64,000 bases of DNA from Sphingomonas koreensis (GTDB lineage Bacteria; Pseudomonadota; Alphaproteobacteria; Sphingomonadales; Sphingomonadaceae), in contig RCZF01000004.1 in assembly GCA_006438735.1 (NCBI GenBank), positions 66,448 through 130,447 of the forward strand, written 5' to 3'. The translations under genes were made by a program, and so were the position numbers. Positions 35,012-44,148 of the stretch are shown one piece after another; position 1 is the stretch's first letter, and the number at the start of each line of letters is the position of its first letter. The notes under the pieces are model-generated. The model was not told the origin of the DNA and made no database searches. It saw only the letters and a list, made by a program, of their open reading frames with translations.

Positions 35012-36511
35012 TCAGCGCGCCGCACAGTGAGCGGCGATGAAATCGGCATGGCTCGGCATCCGGCTCGCCTCGCGGCGGTAGAGCAATTGGATCGTCTCCA
35101 TGAATTCGCCGAGATCGCGCACGGCGATCTGATCGGCAAGCGGATGCCAACCTTCCGGCTCGATCCCCTGCCCGATCAGCACTTGCAGCCAGCCGACCTC
35201 GGTGAACAATTCCTCATGCTCGCGGGTGATCCCACCGGCGCCGCGAAACAGCTCGATCTTTGCCTGCAGCGTATCGGGTAGCTTCATGGCGCGGCACGAC
35301 CGCCAAAACGGTTCGTCGCGGCGATTGGCCCAATAATGCAAGATCAGGAAATCGCGGATGCGCTCGATTTCGAAATCGGTCTGGCGATTGTATTCGGCGC
35401 GCTCGGCATCGCGCGTGACGCGGCCCGGCAGCAAGTTGAGCAACCGCGAAATCGCCGATTGGATAAGATGGATGCTGGTCGATTCGAGCGGCTCGAGAAA
35501 GCCCGAGGACAGACCAATCGCGACGACGTTATGGCTCCATGCCGTGCGCCGCCGCCCGGTGACGAAGCGCAACGGCCGCGGATCGTCTTCCGCCGCGCCG
35601 TCGAGATTGCCGAGCAGGATCGACGCCGCTTCGTCCTCGCCGAGCTCGGCGCTGCAATAGACCAGGCCGTTGCCGGTGCGATGCTGGAGCGGGATGCGCC
35701 ATTGCCAGCCGGCCCGATGGGCGATCGCGCGCGTATAGGGCGAGGGAGCGATCTGCCGTGCGCTCGGCACCGCCAGCGCGCGGTCGCACGGCAGCCAATG
35801 CGACCAATCCTCATAGCCGGCGTGCAGCGCCTGCTCGATCAGCAGCCCGCGAAACCCCGAACAGTCGATGAACAGATCGCCGTCGATCTGCTCTCCCGAT
35901 GCGAGCGTCACCGCAGTGACGTCGCCGTCTTCGCCGTCGCGCGCGACATCGACGATCTTGCCCTCGATCCGCTCGACACCGCGCAATTCTGCGAACTTGC
36001 GCAGATAGGCGGCTAACAGCCCGGCGTCGAAGTGGAAGGCGTAAGGCATCGGCGGGATCGATTTCGCCGTGATCGGATCGCCGCGATGCATCCGCCCGGC
36101 GCGGGCGGCGACCTCATTGAGCGAATAAGCGTCGAGCGTCTTGGCCGTCCCGAGCGCACGCGCGCGTAGCCAATAATGCTGAAAGGCGATAAGCCCCACA
36201 TCGCGGCCGACATTGCCGAACGCATGCATGTAGCTGTGACCGGGATCGCGCCAGCCGGTGAATTCGATGCCGAGCTTGAAGGTCGCCTGCGTCGCGCGCA
36301 TGAACGCGTCTTCGTCGAGTCCCAGCGCCTCCAGATACAGCCGCAGCTGCGGGATCGTCGCCTCGCCGACGCCGACCGTGCCAATCTCCTCGGATTCGAT
36401 CAGCTTGATGCGGAACCCCGTTTCCAGGAACCGGCCGAGCGCGGCGGCGGTCATCCACCCCGCGGTGCCGCCGCCGGCGATGACGATGGTGATCGGTTGC
36501 TGCTCGGTCAT
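35012..36511 (-). CDS. Flavin-dependent (tryptophan-type) halogenase
   Basis: A 499-aa flavoprotein. GGGTAGW near residue 13 binds FAD. The signature WxWxIP appears as WQWRIP and blocks monooxygenation in known halogenases. The catalytic Lys is in ATFKLGIEF and the Glu in FLEPLESTSIHL. Known members halogenate Trp or indoles using FADH2 and halide. Its substrate here is unknown. In sphingomonads and Caulobacter such genes commonly sit beside TonB receptors in sugar loci, as here. It lies downstream of the large TonB receptor, behind a hairpin. Confidence 0.9.
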   Translation of the reverse strand: MTEQQPITIVIAGGGTAGWMTAAALGRFLETGFRIKLIESEEIGTVGVGEATIPQLRLYLEALGLDEDAFMRATQATFKLGIEFTGWRDPGHSYMHAFGNVGRDVGLIAFQHYWLRARALGTAKTLDAYSLNEVAARAGRMHRGDPITAKSIPPMPYAFHFDAGLLAAYLRKFAELRGVERIEGKIVDVARDGEDGDVTAVTLASGEQIDGDLFIDCSGFRGLLIEQALHAGYEDWSHWLPCDRALAVPSARQIAPSPYTRAIAHRAGWQWRIPLQHRTGNGLVYCSAELGEDEAASILLGNLDGAAEDDPRPLRFVTGRRRTAWSHNVVAIGLSSGFLEPLESTSIHLIQSAISRLLNLLPGRVTRDAERAEYNRQTDFEIERIRDFLILHYWANRRDEPFWRSCRAMKLPDTLQAKIELFRGAGGITREHEELFTEVGWLQVLIGQGIEPEGWHPLADQIAVRDLGEFMETIQLLYRREASRMPSHADFIAAHCAAR

Positions 36512-36543
36512 GCCGTCACCCTATGCCGCAAAATCCGCCAACG

Positions 36544-36578
36544 AAAAGGGCCGCCGCCGCAGGTCGCGACGACGGCCC
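36544..36578 (-). terminator. Hairpin with T-tract between the TonB receptor and halogenase genes
   Basis: On the minus strand GGGCCGTCGTCG pairs over 12 bp (two G-U) with CGGCGGCGGCCC and is followed by TTTTC. It lies between the receptor stop at 36598 and the halogenase start at 36511, so it may attenuate the halogenase. Confidence 0.65.
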
Positions 36579-36597
36579 GAGGGTCCGATCGGGAGGA

Positions 36598-39543
36598 TCA
36601 GAACTTGTAGCTAAGCCCGACGTAATAATCGCGGCCGTAACGCTGATAATCGATCACCTGACGCGTATCGTTGTTCTGATAGGTGATGAACGGACGATCG
36701 GTGAGGTTCTTGCCTTCGAGGAGAATCGACAGCCCCTTCAACGAGCCCGTCTGGAACTCGTAGCCGATCTGCGCATCGAGAATGCCTTCCGGCTTGACCT
36801 GGCGATAGGTCGGTGCGGCCGACAGGCCGGCAACTTCGCCAAGGAATTTCGAGCGGTAGCGATACGAGGCGCGCAGCTGGATGCCATACTTCTCGTAATA
36901 GAGCGAACCCGACCCGACCCATTTCGACAGACCCGGCAGCGTGATCGGCGTCTGGTTGTTGCCATATTTGATGGTGCTCGACGTATAGGTGCCGCTGGCG
37001 AAGACACCGAAGCCATCGAGCGCCCGGCTGATCTGGGAGAACGGGAGCGAAAGCGTCGCCTCCGTACCCAATATTTCCCCGCGTCCGGTGTTGGCGGGTG
37101 CTGAGACCAAGCCGATGTTTGCACCGTGACTTAATACGGTCTGCTGGTCTGCTGGCGATAAGGCACCGAGCAGCCCAGAGAAATCATATGCATAACTGTT
37201 GCTCGGATCGACGAAATCGGTAAGATTCTTGAAATAACCGGTCAATGCGACGTACCCGCCACCTCCGAAATATTTCTCGAATGAAACGTCGATATTGGTC
37301 GATTGATACGGCTTTAACTGAACATTGCCACCAGTTGAGCTAAACACTGGAAAAAGAGACGTGTCAGTCTTCGGGATGTTGTTAACATTGATGCCAACAG
37401 CCTGAGTCACGCGCTCCTGATCGAGGCGCGGACGCACCATCGTTTGCGAGGCGCCTAGCTTGACGTATCCGCCCGGGATCAGCTCGACCGCCATCGTCGC
37501 GCTCGGCAAGAAGTTAGTATAGGTTGCTTTGTCGTAAGCAGGAGCAACGGTTACCACGCCGTTATTGAGGCTGGCGATCGCACCAGACGATTGTTGCTCG
37601 GAATGGACAACCTGCAAGCCCAGCGATCCCTTGAGCGCCTTGCCGCCGACCGTCCCATCGATATTCACCTTGGCATAGCCGGTGATCACATCCTCGGTGA
37701 CGGTATTGTCGCGCGCGAGCGAATCGGGGCGATTGTCATACGCCTGATTGAACACGTTGTTGGCGAGATAAACCGGATCGATCCCGAGCACGCCCGGCAC
37801 GCCGAGATAGTCGAGCGAGATGTTGTGCCCGAGCAGCGCCTCGTCCGGCACCGCCAGCGAGGTTGGCGTACCGCCGCTGACAGTGCAGTCGCCCGCGCCG
37901 CCTGGGGGGCACAGGAAATAGGAGGTATAGGCGCTGGTCTTCTTGCGGCGGCTGTAATTGGCGCCGACTTCCCAGCCCTTGATCACGCTGTTGTCGATGT
38001 CGCCCTCGAGGTCGGCGCGCAGCGATTTCAGATCGTCCTTGAAGCTCGGGCGGTTGAGAAAGCCAGACTGAATGACCGCTGCCGTGCCGTTATTGCCCCA
38101 CCCCTGAGGGTCGGTGATCTTGAAGATGCTCGTATCGGTATAATCCAGCGTCGGGACAATCGTGTAGGTCCCGTCCTTGTTCTGCGATACGTTGATCGTG
38201 TCCCCCGGACCGCTCTTGCCAAATCCGGTGCCGGTATAGGTTTCGAGCAGATAGTCGGTGCGCTTGGCGCGCGACCAGCTGGCATCGACGACGAAGCGCA
38301 TCTTGTCGCTCAGCCCGATGACGTTGTTCCAGCCGATCGACAGGTCGTTGGCCTTGCGCTGATTGTAATCGTTACGCTGGACCGCGTGGACGTTGCTGAA
38401 TGTCTCTTCCGTGTCGAAGCCATCGACGGTGGTGAAATTGCTGGTGTGGACGGCTGTTGCATAGCCGTCGCTTGCGGGATCGTTGTTGACCCCGCCATAG
38501 CCCAGCGGAAACTCGATCCCCTTCAGGTTCTGCGTTTCCTGGAAGTGCGAATAGAGCACGTCGAGCGTCGAGTGGAAATTGTCGCTGGGCTTGAACTCGA
38601 ACGTGCCGACCGCGCCGTAACGATCGAGCACGTTGGACTGGACATACGGCTTGGCCCCGCCGAGCTCGAGATTGCCGTTCGCGTCGGTGGAATAGCCCCA
38701 CGCATTGTAACGTTCGTCCTGCGACGGGATGCGCGAGGCCGAAACGCCGATCGCGACGCCGAACGTATCGTCGGCGAACTGATCGACATAGGTCGCCGAG
38801 GCACGGTAGCCGTACCGGCTGCCTTCCGGCGTCAGCTTGTCGATGCCGTTCATTTGCCCGCGCGCGGCGATCGCGACGACGCGCTGATCGGTGTCGAGCG
38901 GACGCAGCATCCGCAGATCGACGGTGCCGGCAATGCCCGCCGCGATCAGCGACGCATCGGCCGACTTGTAGACATTGACGTTCTTAAAGAACTCGGCCGG
39001 ATATTGGTCGAACTCGACGCCGCGATTGTCGCCGACGGTGACCTGCTCGCGGCCGTTGAGCAGCGTGGTCGAGAAGTCGGGGCCGAGGCCGCGGATCGAC
39101 AGGCGCTGATCGCGCCCTTCGAGGCGCTGCGCGGTCACGCCAGGCAGGCGCGCGAGTGAGTCCGCGATCGAAACGTCGGGCAGTTTGCCGATGTCCTCGG
39201 CCGAAACCGAATCGACGATCAGCGTCGAGTTGCGCTTGATCCGCGCCGACGAATCGAGCGAGGCGCGAATGCCGGAGACGACGATGTCCTCGCCGACATC
39301 CTGCGCCGGATCTTCAGCGACGGTTTGCGCCGTTGTGTTGTCCGGCCCAGGCGTGCCGTCGGTGCTGACCGCGGTCGATGCCACGGCGGCCGGCGCGGCG
39401 GTGTCGTTGGTCGGCTGGCCGGCCTGATCCTGCGCGAAGGCGGGCGCGCCGGCGATCAGCGCGGCGCCGCCGAGCGCGATCATGCTGGCGCGCAACGCGA
39501 GCCGCGTGCGCATCGAATAAATGGTGATGTCTCGTGAAATCAT
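36598..39543 (-). CDS. TonB-dependent receptor, maltodextrin type (MalA-like)
   Basis: A 981-aa receptor with a signal peptide (MIALGGAALIAGAPAFAQ) and plug (EDIVVSGIRASLDSS, RLEGRDQRLSIRGLGPDFST). A long barrel ends in YYVGLSYKF. The plug type matches TonB receptors of carbohydrate loci such as Caulobacter MalA. It should import maltooligosaccharides over the outer membrane using TonB-ExbBD energy. The start at 39543 has a GGGGAGG ribosome site. The LacI-type operator lies about 104 bp upstream. Confidence 0.93.
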   Translation of the reverse strand: MISRDITIYSMRTRLALRASMIALGGAALIAGAPAFAQDQAGQPTNDTAAPAAVASTAVSTDGTPGPDNTTAQTVAEDPAQDVGEDIVVSGIRASLDSSARIKRNSTLIVDSVSAEDIGKLPDVSIADSLARLPGVTAQRLEGRDQRLSIRGLGPDFSTTLLNGREQVTVGDNRGVEFDQYPAEFFKNVNVYKSADASLIAAGIAGTVDLRMLRPLDTDQRVVAIAARGQMNGIDKLTPEGSRYGYRASATYVDQFADDTFGVAIGVSASRIPSQDERYNAWGYSTDANGNLELGGAKPYVQSNVLDRYGAVGTFEFKPSDNFHSTLDVLYSHFQETQNLKGIEFPLGYGGVNNDPASDGYATAVHTSNFTTVDGFDTEETFSNVHAVQRNDYNQRKANDLSIGWNNVIGLSDKMRFVVDASWSRAKRTDYLLETYTGTGFGKSGPGDTINVSQNKDGTYTIVPTLDYTDTSIFKITDPQGWGNNGTAAVIQSGFLNRPSFKDDLKSLRADLEGDIDNSVIKGWEVGANYSRRKKTSAYTSYFLCPPGGAGDCTVSGGTPTSLAVPDEALLGHNISLDYLGVPGVLGIDPVYLANNVFNQAYDNRPDSLARDNTVTEDVITGYAKVNIDGTVGGKALKGSLGLQVVHSEQQSSGAIASLNNGVVTVAPAYDKATYTNFLPSATMAVELIPGGYVKLGASQTMVRPRLDQERVTQAVGINVNNIPKTDTSLFPVFSSTGGNVQLKPYQSTNIDVSFEKYFGGGGYVALTGYFKNLTDFVDPSNSYAYDFSGLLGALSPADQQTVLSHGANIGLVSAPANTGRGEILGTEATLSLPFSQISRALDGFGVFASGTYTSSTIKYGNNQTPITLPGLSKWVGSGSLYYEKYGIQLRASYRYRSKFLGEVAGLSAAPTYRQVKPEGILDAQIGYEFQTGSLKGLSILLEGKNLTDRPFITYQNNDTRQVIDYQRYGRDYYVGLSYKF

Positions 39544-39646
39544 CGGTGCCTCCCCTTTGCGCGTGTCGCGCCCGGTCGCCGCGCGTTATGACGCGATCGA
39601 TTGCTCCCCGAATATTCCCGCGACGGCCCTAGTGGGAAGATTGCGA

Positions 39647-39658
39647 CATACGTATTCA
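39647..39658 (-). promoter_or_regulatory. Candidate LacI operator 2 (TGAATACGTATG on the minus strand)
   Basis: The same 12-mer as at 29921-29932. It lies about 104 bp upstream of the TonB receptor start, in the gap after the DUF6445 gene. Confidence 0.75.
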
Positions 39659-39705
39659 CATGCGGCGGGGCATCGCACCGTGGCCGAAATGCAACAAAAT
39701 CTGCT

Positions 39706-40362
39706 CTAGACGTCTGCGGTGAGGAACGTGTTGACGGTCAGGCGCCCGGCGGCGGGATCGCTCGACAGCGCGATATCGTCGGGAATCGTCGCACAATGCA
39801 GCGTGTTGCTGCGATACAGGATCGCGCGGTTGAAGCGCCCCTCATGCCGCGCGATTTGGTCGAAGATCACGGTGTCGCCGCCGATATAGGCGGGGCCCGG
39901 CATGCCGTGCTCCGCCAGATCGGCGCCGAGCGCGGCGCGGTAAGCCGGCAGCCGCGCGGCACTGACGGTTTCGAAGCCGGTGCTGCGCTGGCGATAGAAG
40001 GCGGTGCCGCTGCGTTCGTCGCGTGACAGATAATGAAGCAGCGCCAACCGTTCGGGCTCGACGCCGTCGAAATGCGGCAGCCGCTGGATCGGCGCGAGCG
40101 CGGCCGGCGGGGTCGTCACCAGCGAATAGAAAGCGTCGATCACCGCTAACCGGGGCGCGCCGAACACCTCCGCCGCAACCGGCGCGAGCGCGGCGAGCAG
40201 ATTGCCCAGCATCGCCGGCGCAACGACCGCGCGAATGCCCGGATAGTGCGGCCCGATCGGCTTGAACGACAGAAACGACGCATCGTCGATGAAGCGATCG
40301 GGATCGGGCGCGAAATGGTCGATCACCACCACCGGCTCGCGCTCCGCGCCGTGCGGCTGCAC
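39706..40362 (-). CDS. DUF6445-family protein
   Basis: About 218 aa. REPVVVIDHFAPDPDRFIDDA starts the family pattern, and HFDGVEPERLALLHYLSRDE and TLHCATIPDD follow; the His/Asp positions recall 2-oxoglutarate-type folds, but function is unknown. The GTG at 40362 is the best start because conserved sequence begins a few residues later; the start is uncertain. It follows the second amylase closely. DUF6445 genes often accompany flavin-dependent halogenases and TonB receptors in related genomes (from memory). Confidence 0.72.
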   Translation of the reverse strand: MQPHGAEREPVVVIDHFAPDPDRFIDDASFLSFKPIGPHYPGIRAVVAPAMLGNLLAALAPVAAEVFGAPRLAVIDAFYSLVTTPPAALAPIQRLPHFDGVEPERLALLHYLSRDERSGTAFYRQRSTGFETVSAARLPAYRAALGADLAEHGMPGPAYIGGDTVIFDQIARHEGRFNRAILYRSNTLHCATIPDDIALSSDPAAGRLTVNTFLTADV

Positions 40363-40391
40363 GGTCAGCGACCAGCCGGCCGCAGCGGCGC

Positions 40392-41801
40392 TCAGCGTTT
40401 CGCTCCGGCCAAAATGCGATAGCTCCACGGCGCCAGCGTCAACGCGCTGTCGCCGGAAATGGTCACTGCCGCGCCGCCATCGAAATCGGCATAGCGTCCC
40501 GTCACCGGCCCGTCGGTGAAGCGGATCGTCTGCGCGTCCCCGGACAGATTGAACAGCGCCAACACCTTGTCGCTGTCCTTTTCGCGGACGAACGATAGCA
40601 CCTTGGTCGGCGCGGTGTTCACCACCGGCGTCATCCGCGCGCCCCACGGCGCATTCCACAGCGCGGGATGCGCATTGCGAAACGCGATCAAATGGCTGAA
40701 CAACGCATTGTTGGGATCGTCGCGCCACTGGATCGGATCACGTTCGAAGAAGGCGAGCCGCTTGCGGTTGCCGGCTTCCTCGCCGTTGTAGATCAGCGGC
40801 AACCCCTCGCCGATGAACGACAGCACGATCGCATCGATCCGCGCTGGGCCGAAGCGTTCGTATTCGGTGCCTTCCCAGCTGTTCTGATCATGGTTCTCGG
40901 TATAGACCATCCGCATCGCGGCGTCGGGAAAGGCGCTCTGATTTTCCGAATAATAGCCGAACAGCGCACTCACATCGGCCTTGCCCGCGGCGATGTCAGC
41001 CACCGCGTTGTTCCATTTCCAGGCATAGGTCGCATCGAACGCGGCCTTGTGGACGTCGCGCTGGTCCCATTCGGCGAGCATGAAGACGGGCTTGATCGCA
41101 TCGAGCTCGGCCCGCGCATTCTCCCAGAAATCGAGCGGCACATAACCGGCAACGTCGCAGCGAAAGCCGTCCACGCCCGCCTCGGTCACCCAGAATTTCA
41201 TCGCCTCGGTCATATATTGCCTGAGGCCCGGTTTTGAATAATCGAGATCGATGATGTCCGACCAGTCCCACCACGGCGTTGGCCGATTGGCGCCCTTCCA
41301 ATCGTGCTCGTACCAATCGGGATGCTGGGCGTGGAGCGGATTGTCCCAAGCCGTGTGATTGCCGACCCAGTCGAGGATGACATGCAGCCCCAGCTTGTGC
41401 GCATCGGCAACGAATGCCTGCAGATCGGCCATCGTGCCGAACTCGGGATTGACCGCCTTATAGTCGCGCACCGAATAAGGGCTGCCGAGCGGCCCTTTGC
41501 GATGCTGTTCGCCGATCGGCTGCACCGGCATCAGCCAGATGATCCCGACGCCGAGCTTCTTGAGCCGCGGCAATTGCTTCGCCGCGGCGGCAAAGGTGCC
41601 TTGGGGCGTGAACTGCCGGGTGTTGAGTTCATAGAGCACGGCTGTCTTCGACCAGGCGGGATGCGTCAGCTCGACATAAGGCTTGGGATCATAGCGGGAC
41701 GGCACGGCCGCGCGCGCGATCCCCAGGGTGGCGCCAAGGGTGAGCAGCAGCGCCGCCAGCCCGCTCGCGTTTCGCAGCATGCCTCTCATGCCGCGTATCA
41801 T
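40392..41801 (-). CDS. Secreted GH13 alpha-amylase family glycosidase
   Basis: About 469 aa with a signal peptide (ASGLAALLLTLGATLGIARA). The catalytic barrel shows the nucleophile in GFRCDVAGYVP, the acid/base Glu in FMLAEWDQ and the Asp in YTENHDQNSW. It is a small GH13 enzyme likely to hydrolyse maltodextrins in the periplasm. The start is uncertain: ATGs at 41801, 41789 and 41780 are all possible, but one at 41849 would run through the operator. It lies between the two TonB receptors on the minus strand. Confidence 0.85.
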   Translation of the reverse strand: MIRGMRGMLRNASGLAALLLTLGATLGIARAAVPSRYDPKPYVELTHPAWSKTAVLYELNTRQFTPQGTFAAAAKQLPRLKKLGVGIIWLMPVQPIGEQHRKGPLGSPYSVRDYKAVNPEFGTMADLQAFVADAHKLGLHVILDWVGNHTAWDNPLHAQHPDWYEHDWKGANRPTPWWDWSDIIDLDYSKPGLRQYMTEAMKFWVTEAGVDGFRCDVAGYVPLDFWENARAELDAIKPVFMLAEWDQRDVHKAAFDATYAWKWNNAVADIAAGKADVSALFGYYSENQSAFPDAAMRMVYTENHDQNSWEGTEYERFGPARIDAIVLSFIGEGLPLIYNGEEAGNRKRLAFFERDPIQWRDDPNNALFSHLIAFRNAHPALWNAPWGARMTPVVNTAPTKVLSFVREKDSDKVLALFNLSGDAQTIRFTDGPVTGRYADFDGGAAVTISGDSALTLAPWSYRILAGAKR

Positions 41802-41826
41802 GCCAAGCAATTGGCGATTGCGGCAA

Positions 41827-41838
41827 TGAATACGTATG
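41827..41838 (+). promoter_or_regulatory. Candidate LacI operator 3 (TGAATACGTATG)
   Basis: The same 12-mer, about 26 bp upstream of the amylase start at 41801 and 8 bp after the TonB receptor stop. This position would overlap the amylase promoter or early transcript, as expected for a repressor site. Confidence 0.75.
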
Positions 41839-41845
41839 GGCCGGC

Positions 41846-43855
41846 TCAACCGCCCAGTCGCAGTCCGATCGACAAGACGCGCGGCGTGCCCAGATCGATC
41901 GATCCGCCCTGATTGCGCGTGACGACGGTGGCGTCGAACAGGTTCTCCGCGCGCACGACGAGCGCCAGCCGCCGCGTGATCGGCGCGCTCGCCACCGCAT
42001 CGACAGTCAGCGCGTCGGGCAGCACGTCGGTTTCGAGATCGTCCTCATATTGCTTGCCGCCATAATGCAGCGTCGCCGACAGCCCCGGCCCGCGCGCCGC
42101 CTGCCACGCGAGCGTCGCGCTGGCGCTGTGCCGCGGGCTTTGCGCAGGAACCATGCCGTCGAACGCCCTCCCCGGCGCGTGCACCACGCTGTGATCATAG
42201 GCGTAGGACAGGCCAAGCGACACATCGCCGCGCTGCGCCCGCGCGGTCAGCTCGATGCCCTTGGCGACGATCGCGTCGACATTCTGTCGCTGGAGCAGAT
42301 TGGTCGCGATCGTGACATTGGTGATCGCGCCGCCCAGTCGGTTGTAGAAGGCGGTGACGCCGAGCGACACGCCCGGCAGCGGCGTTACATCCATCCCGCC
42401 CTCGATGCCTTTAAGCGTCTCCAGCCCCAACGCCGCGTTGGCCTCGGTCGTCACCGGGAACACGGTGTAGGGCCGATACAGCTCGTTGAGCGTCGGTAGC
42501 CGAAAGCCGGTATAGGCTGCCGCGCGCACCGCCAGCGCCGACGATGCGTGGAGCAGCGCGCCGATCCGCCCGGTCGCCTGCGTTCCGGCGCGATCGGTAA
42601 ACCGCGTGTCGGCGGCAACCACGCCGCTCGCACTCACTTCGTGAAAGAAGCCGTTGGTGATCGTCCAGCGATCGAGCCGCGCGCCGCCGGTCAATACCAG
42701 CTTGCCGAGGCTCCAATCGTCCTCGGCGAACAGGCCGATCGTGCTGGTATTCCCGCCGGCGTTCCGGTGCGCGGTGGCGCGGCCGTTCGAATAGGGGTCT
42801 TCGTAAAGCTCTCCGCTCGCCAGCCGCGCGTCGCCGCCGATCCGCAGCACATGATCGCTCCCCACCGGCGGGCGCAGCTCGATCTTGCCGCCGATCCCGG
42901 TCGCCGGCGTGTTCCGCTGATCGAGCACCAGCTGATAGCTCGACGAACTGATCACCTTATTGGTGAAATTGCGCGTCTGCAGATACGCCAGCGCATCGAT
43001 CTGCCAACGGCCGTGATGGATCAACCGGATGCTGGCGTCGTTCGCCGCCGAACTGCTGTCGGCGCCGGCAAAGCGCAGCGTGCGATCGTCGCGGTAGATC
43101 ACAGCGCGCGCCTGGACCTCGGTCTGCGCATCGATCGGCGCGACGGCGTGCAGGCTGGTCGACCAATCCGCATAGGCCGCGCGGACGCTCGCCGGCACGC
43201 GCTGATCGATCGGCGTGGTGTAGAAGCCATCGCCGCGATCGTAGCGTCCGCCGATCGACACATAACCGTCGCCGACATCGGGCGACAGCGTCGCGGTCAG
43301 CATCTCGGCGTTGTCGCTGCCATAAAAGGCGCTGACGTGGGCGAGCGGCAGATCGGCGCGCGTGGCGCTGGCAAGCTCGATCGTGCCGGCGACCGCGCCG
43401 GCGCCGAACGGACCGGCCCCGCCGCCCCGGGTGATCCGCGCCGCCGACAGCTGATCGGGGATCAGCGCGTTGAACGGGATATAGCCGAAGAACGGATCGG
43501 CCTGCGGCACGCCGTCGAGCAGCACCAGCGCCCGGCTCGATGCATTGCCCCCGATCGCGCGCAAGGTGATCCCCTGGGCCGAGGGATTGGCCGAGCGACT
43601 ATCCGATCGGCGAAACTGGGCGAGGCCCGCGACATCGCCCAGCACATCCTCGAGCCGACCCGACGCGTTGTTGGTCAGCCGATCGCGATCGATCACGCTT
43701 TCGCTATAGGCCGGCGTCCCGGGTGGCAGCGGCAGCCCTGCGCCGCGCACGACGATGTCGCCGGGCTGCGCCGCCAAAGACGCGTCCTGCGCCGCTGCCG
43801 GCGCGGCAACGAGCGTGAACAGCAGCACGGCGGCGTGGGAGGATCGAACGGGCAT
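41846..43855 (-). CDS. TonB-dependent receptor (BtuB/siderophore-sized)
   Basis: A 669-aa receptor with a signal peptide (LLFTLVAAPAAAQ) and a plug at GDIVVRGAGLP and ITLRAIGGNASSRALVLLDG. The barrel ends in LSIGLRLGG. Its size and plug resemble vitamin B12/siderophore receptors, but I saw no cobalamin riboswitch or iron-box in the 65-bp gap upstream. The ligand is unknown. It precedes the second amylase gene, and the operator between them suggests separate promoters. Confidence 0.9.
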   Translation of the reverse strand: MPVRSSHAAVLLFTLVAAPAAAQDASLAAQPGDIVVRGAGLPLPPGTPAYSESVIDRDRLTNNASGRLEDVLGDVAGLAQFRRSDSRSANPSAQGITLRAIGGNASSRALVLLDGVPQADPFFGYIPFNALIPDQLSAARITRGGGAGPFGAGAVAGTIELASATRADLPLAHVSAFYGSDNAEMLTATLSPDVGDGYVSIGGRYDRGDGFYTTPIDQRVPASVRAAYADWSTSLHAVAPIDAQTEVQARAVIYRDDRTLRFAGADSSSAANDASIRLIHHGRWQIDALAYLQTRNFTNKVISSSSYQLVLDQRNTPATGIGGKIELRPPVGSDHVLRIGGDARLASGELYEDPYSNGRATAHRNAGGNTSTIGLFAEDDWSLGKLVLTGGARLDRWTITNGFFHEVSASGVVAADTRFTDRAGTQATGRIGALLHASSALAVRAAAYTGFRLPTLNELYRPYTVFPVTTEANAALGLETLKGIEGGMDVTPLPGVSLGVTAFYNRLGGAITNVTIATNLLQRQNVDAIVAKGIELTARAQRGDVSLGLSYAYDHSVVHAPGRAFDGMVPAQSPRHSASATLAWQAARGPGLSATLHYGGKQYEDDLETDVLPDALTVDAVASAPITRRLALVVRAENLFDATVVTRNQGGSIDLGTPRVLSIGLRLGG

Positions 43856-43920
43856 GGCGCGCCCGCCCTAAACCGCGCGACCCGCGATGGACAGCTATGT
43901 CGCCGGATCGGCGCGCCGGA

Positions 43921-44094
43921 TCAGGACTCTTCTACCGGCGCGCCGGGCCCGTTCTTGAGCACCGAGTCGATCGCGTTCTTCGCGCCGGCCTTCGAGGCGT
44001 ATCCCTCGGTCCAGAAGATCGTCTCGCTGTTATATTTGAACTTGGCGACATACTCGCCCTTCTTGTTCTGATCGATCACGAACTTGTGCGCCAT
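43921..44094 (-). CDS. YegP/DUF1508-like small protein
   Basis: A 57-aa protein: KFVIDQNKKGEYVAKFKYNS, then ETIFWTEGYASKAGAKNAIDSVLKN, one copy of the DUF1508 fold. The family is cytoplasmic and of unknown role. The ATG at 44094 has a GGGAGAGG ribosome site. It stands alone between the TonB receptor and the FAD oxidoreductase. Confidence 0.85.
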   Translation of the reverse strand: MAHKFVIDQNKKGEYVAKFKYNSETIFWTEGYASKAGAKNAIDSVLKNGPGAPVEES

Positions 44095-44148
44095 CTGGCC
44101 TCTCCCGATTCGAGATTGATCGAGATTAGCGTTTTTTCCGACCCGCCG

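Noticed and set aside
37591..39159. 522-aa open frame on the plus strand
   Set aside because: Antisense to the large TonB receptor, with no recognisable fold or start signal.
43856..43920. Cobalamin riboswitch upstream of the 669-aa TonB receptor
   Set aside because: The gap is only 65 bp and contains no B12-box sequence.
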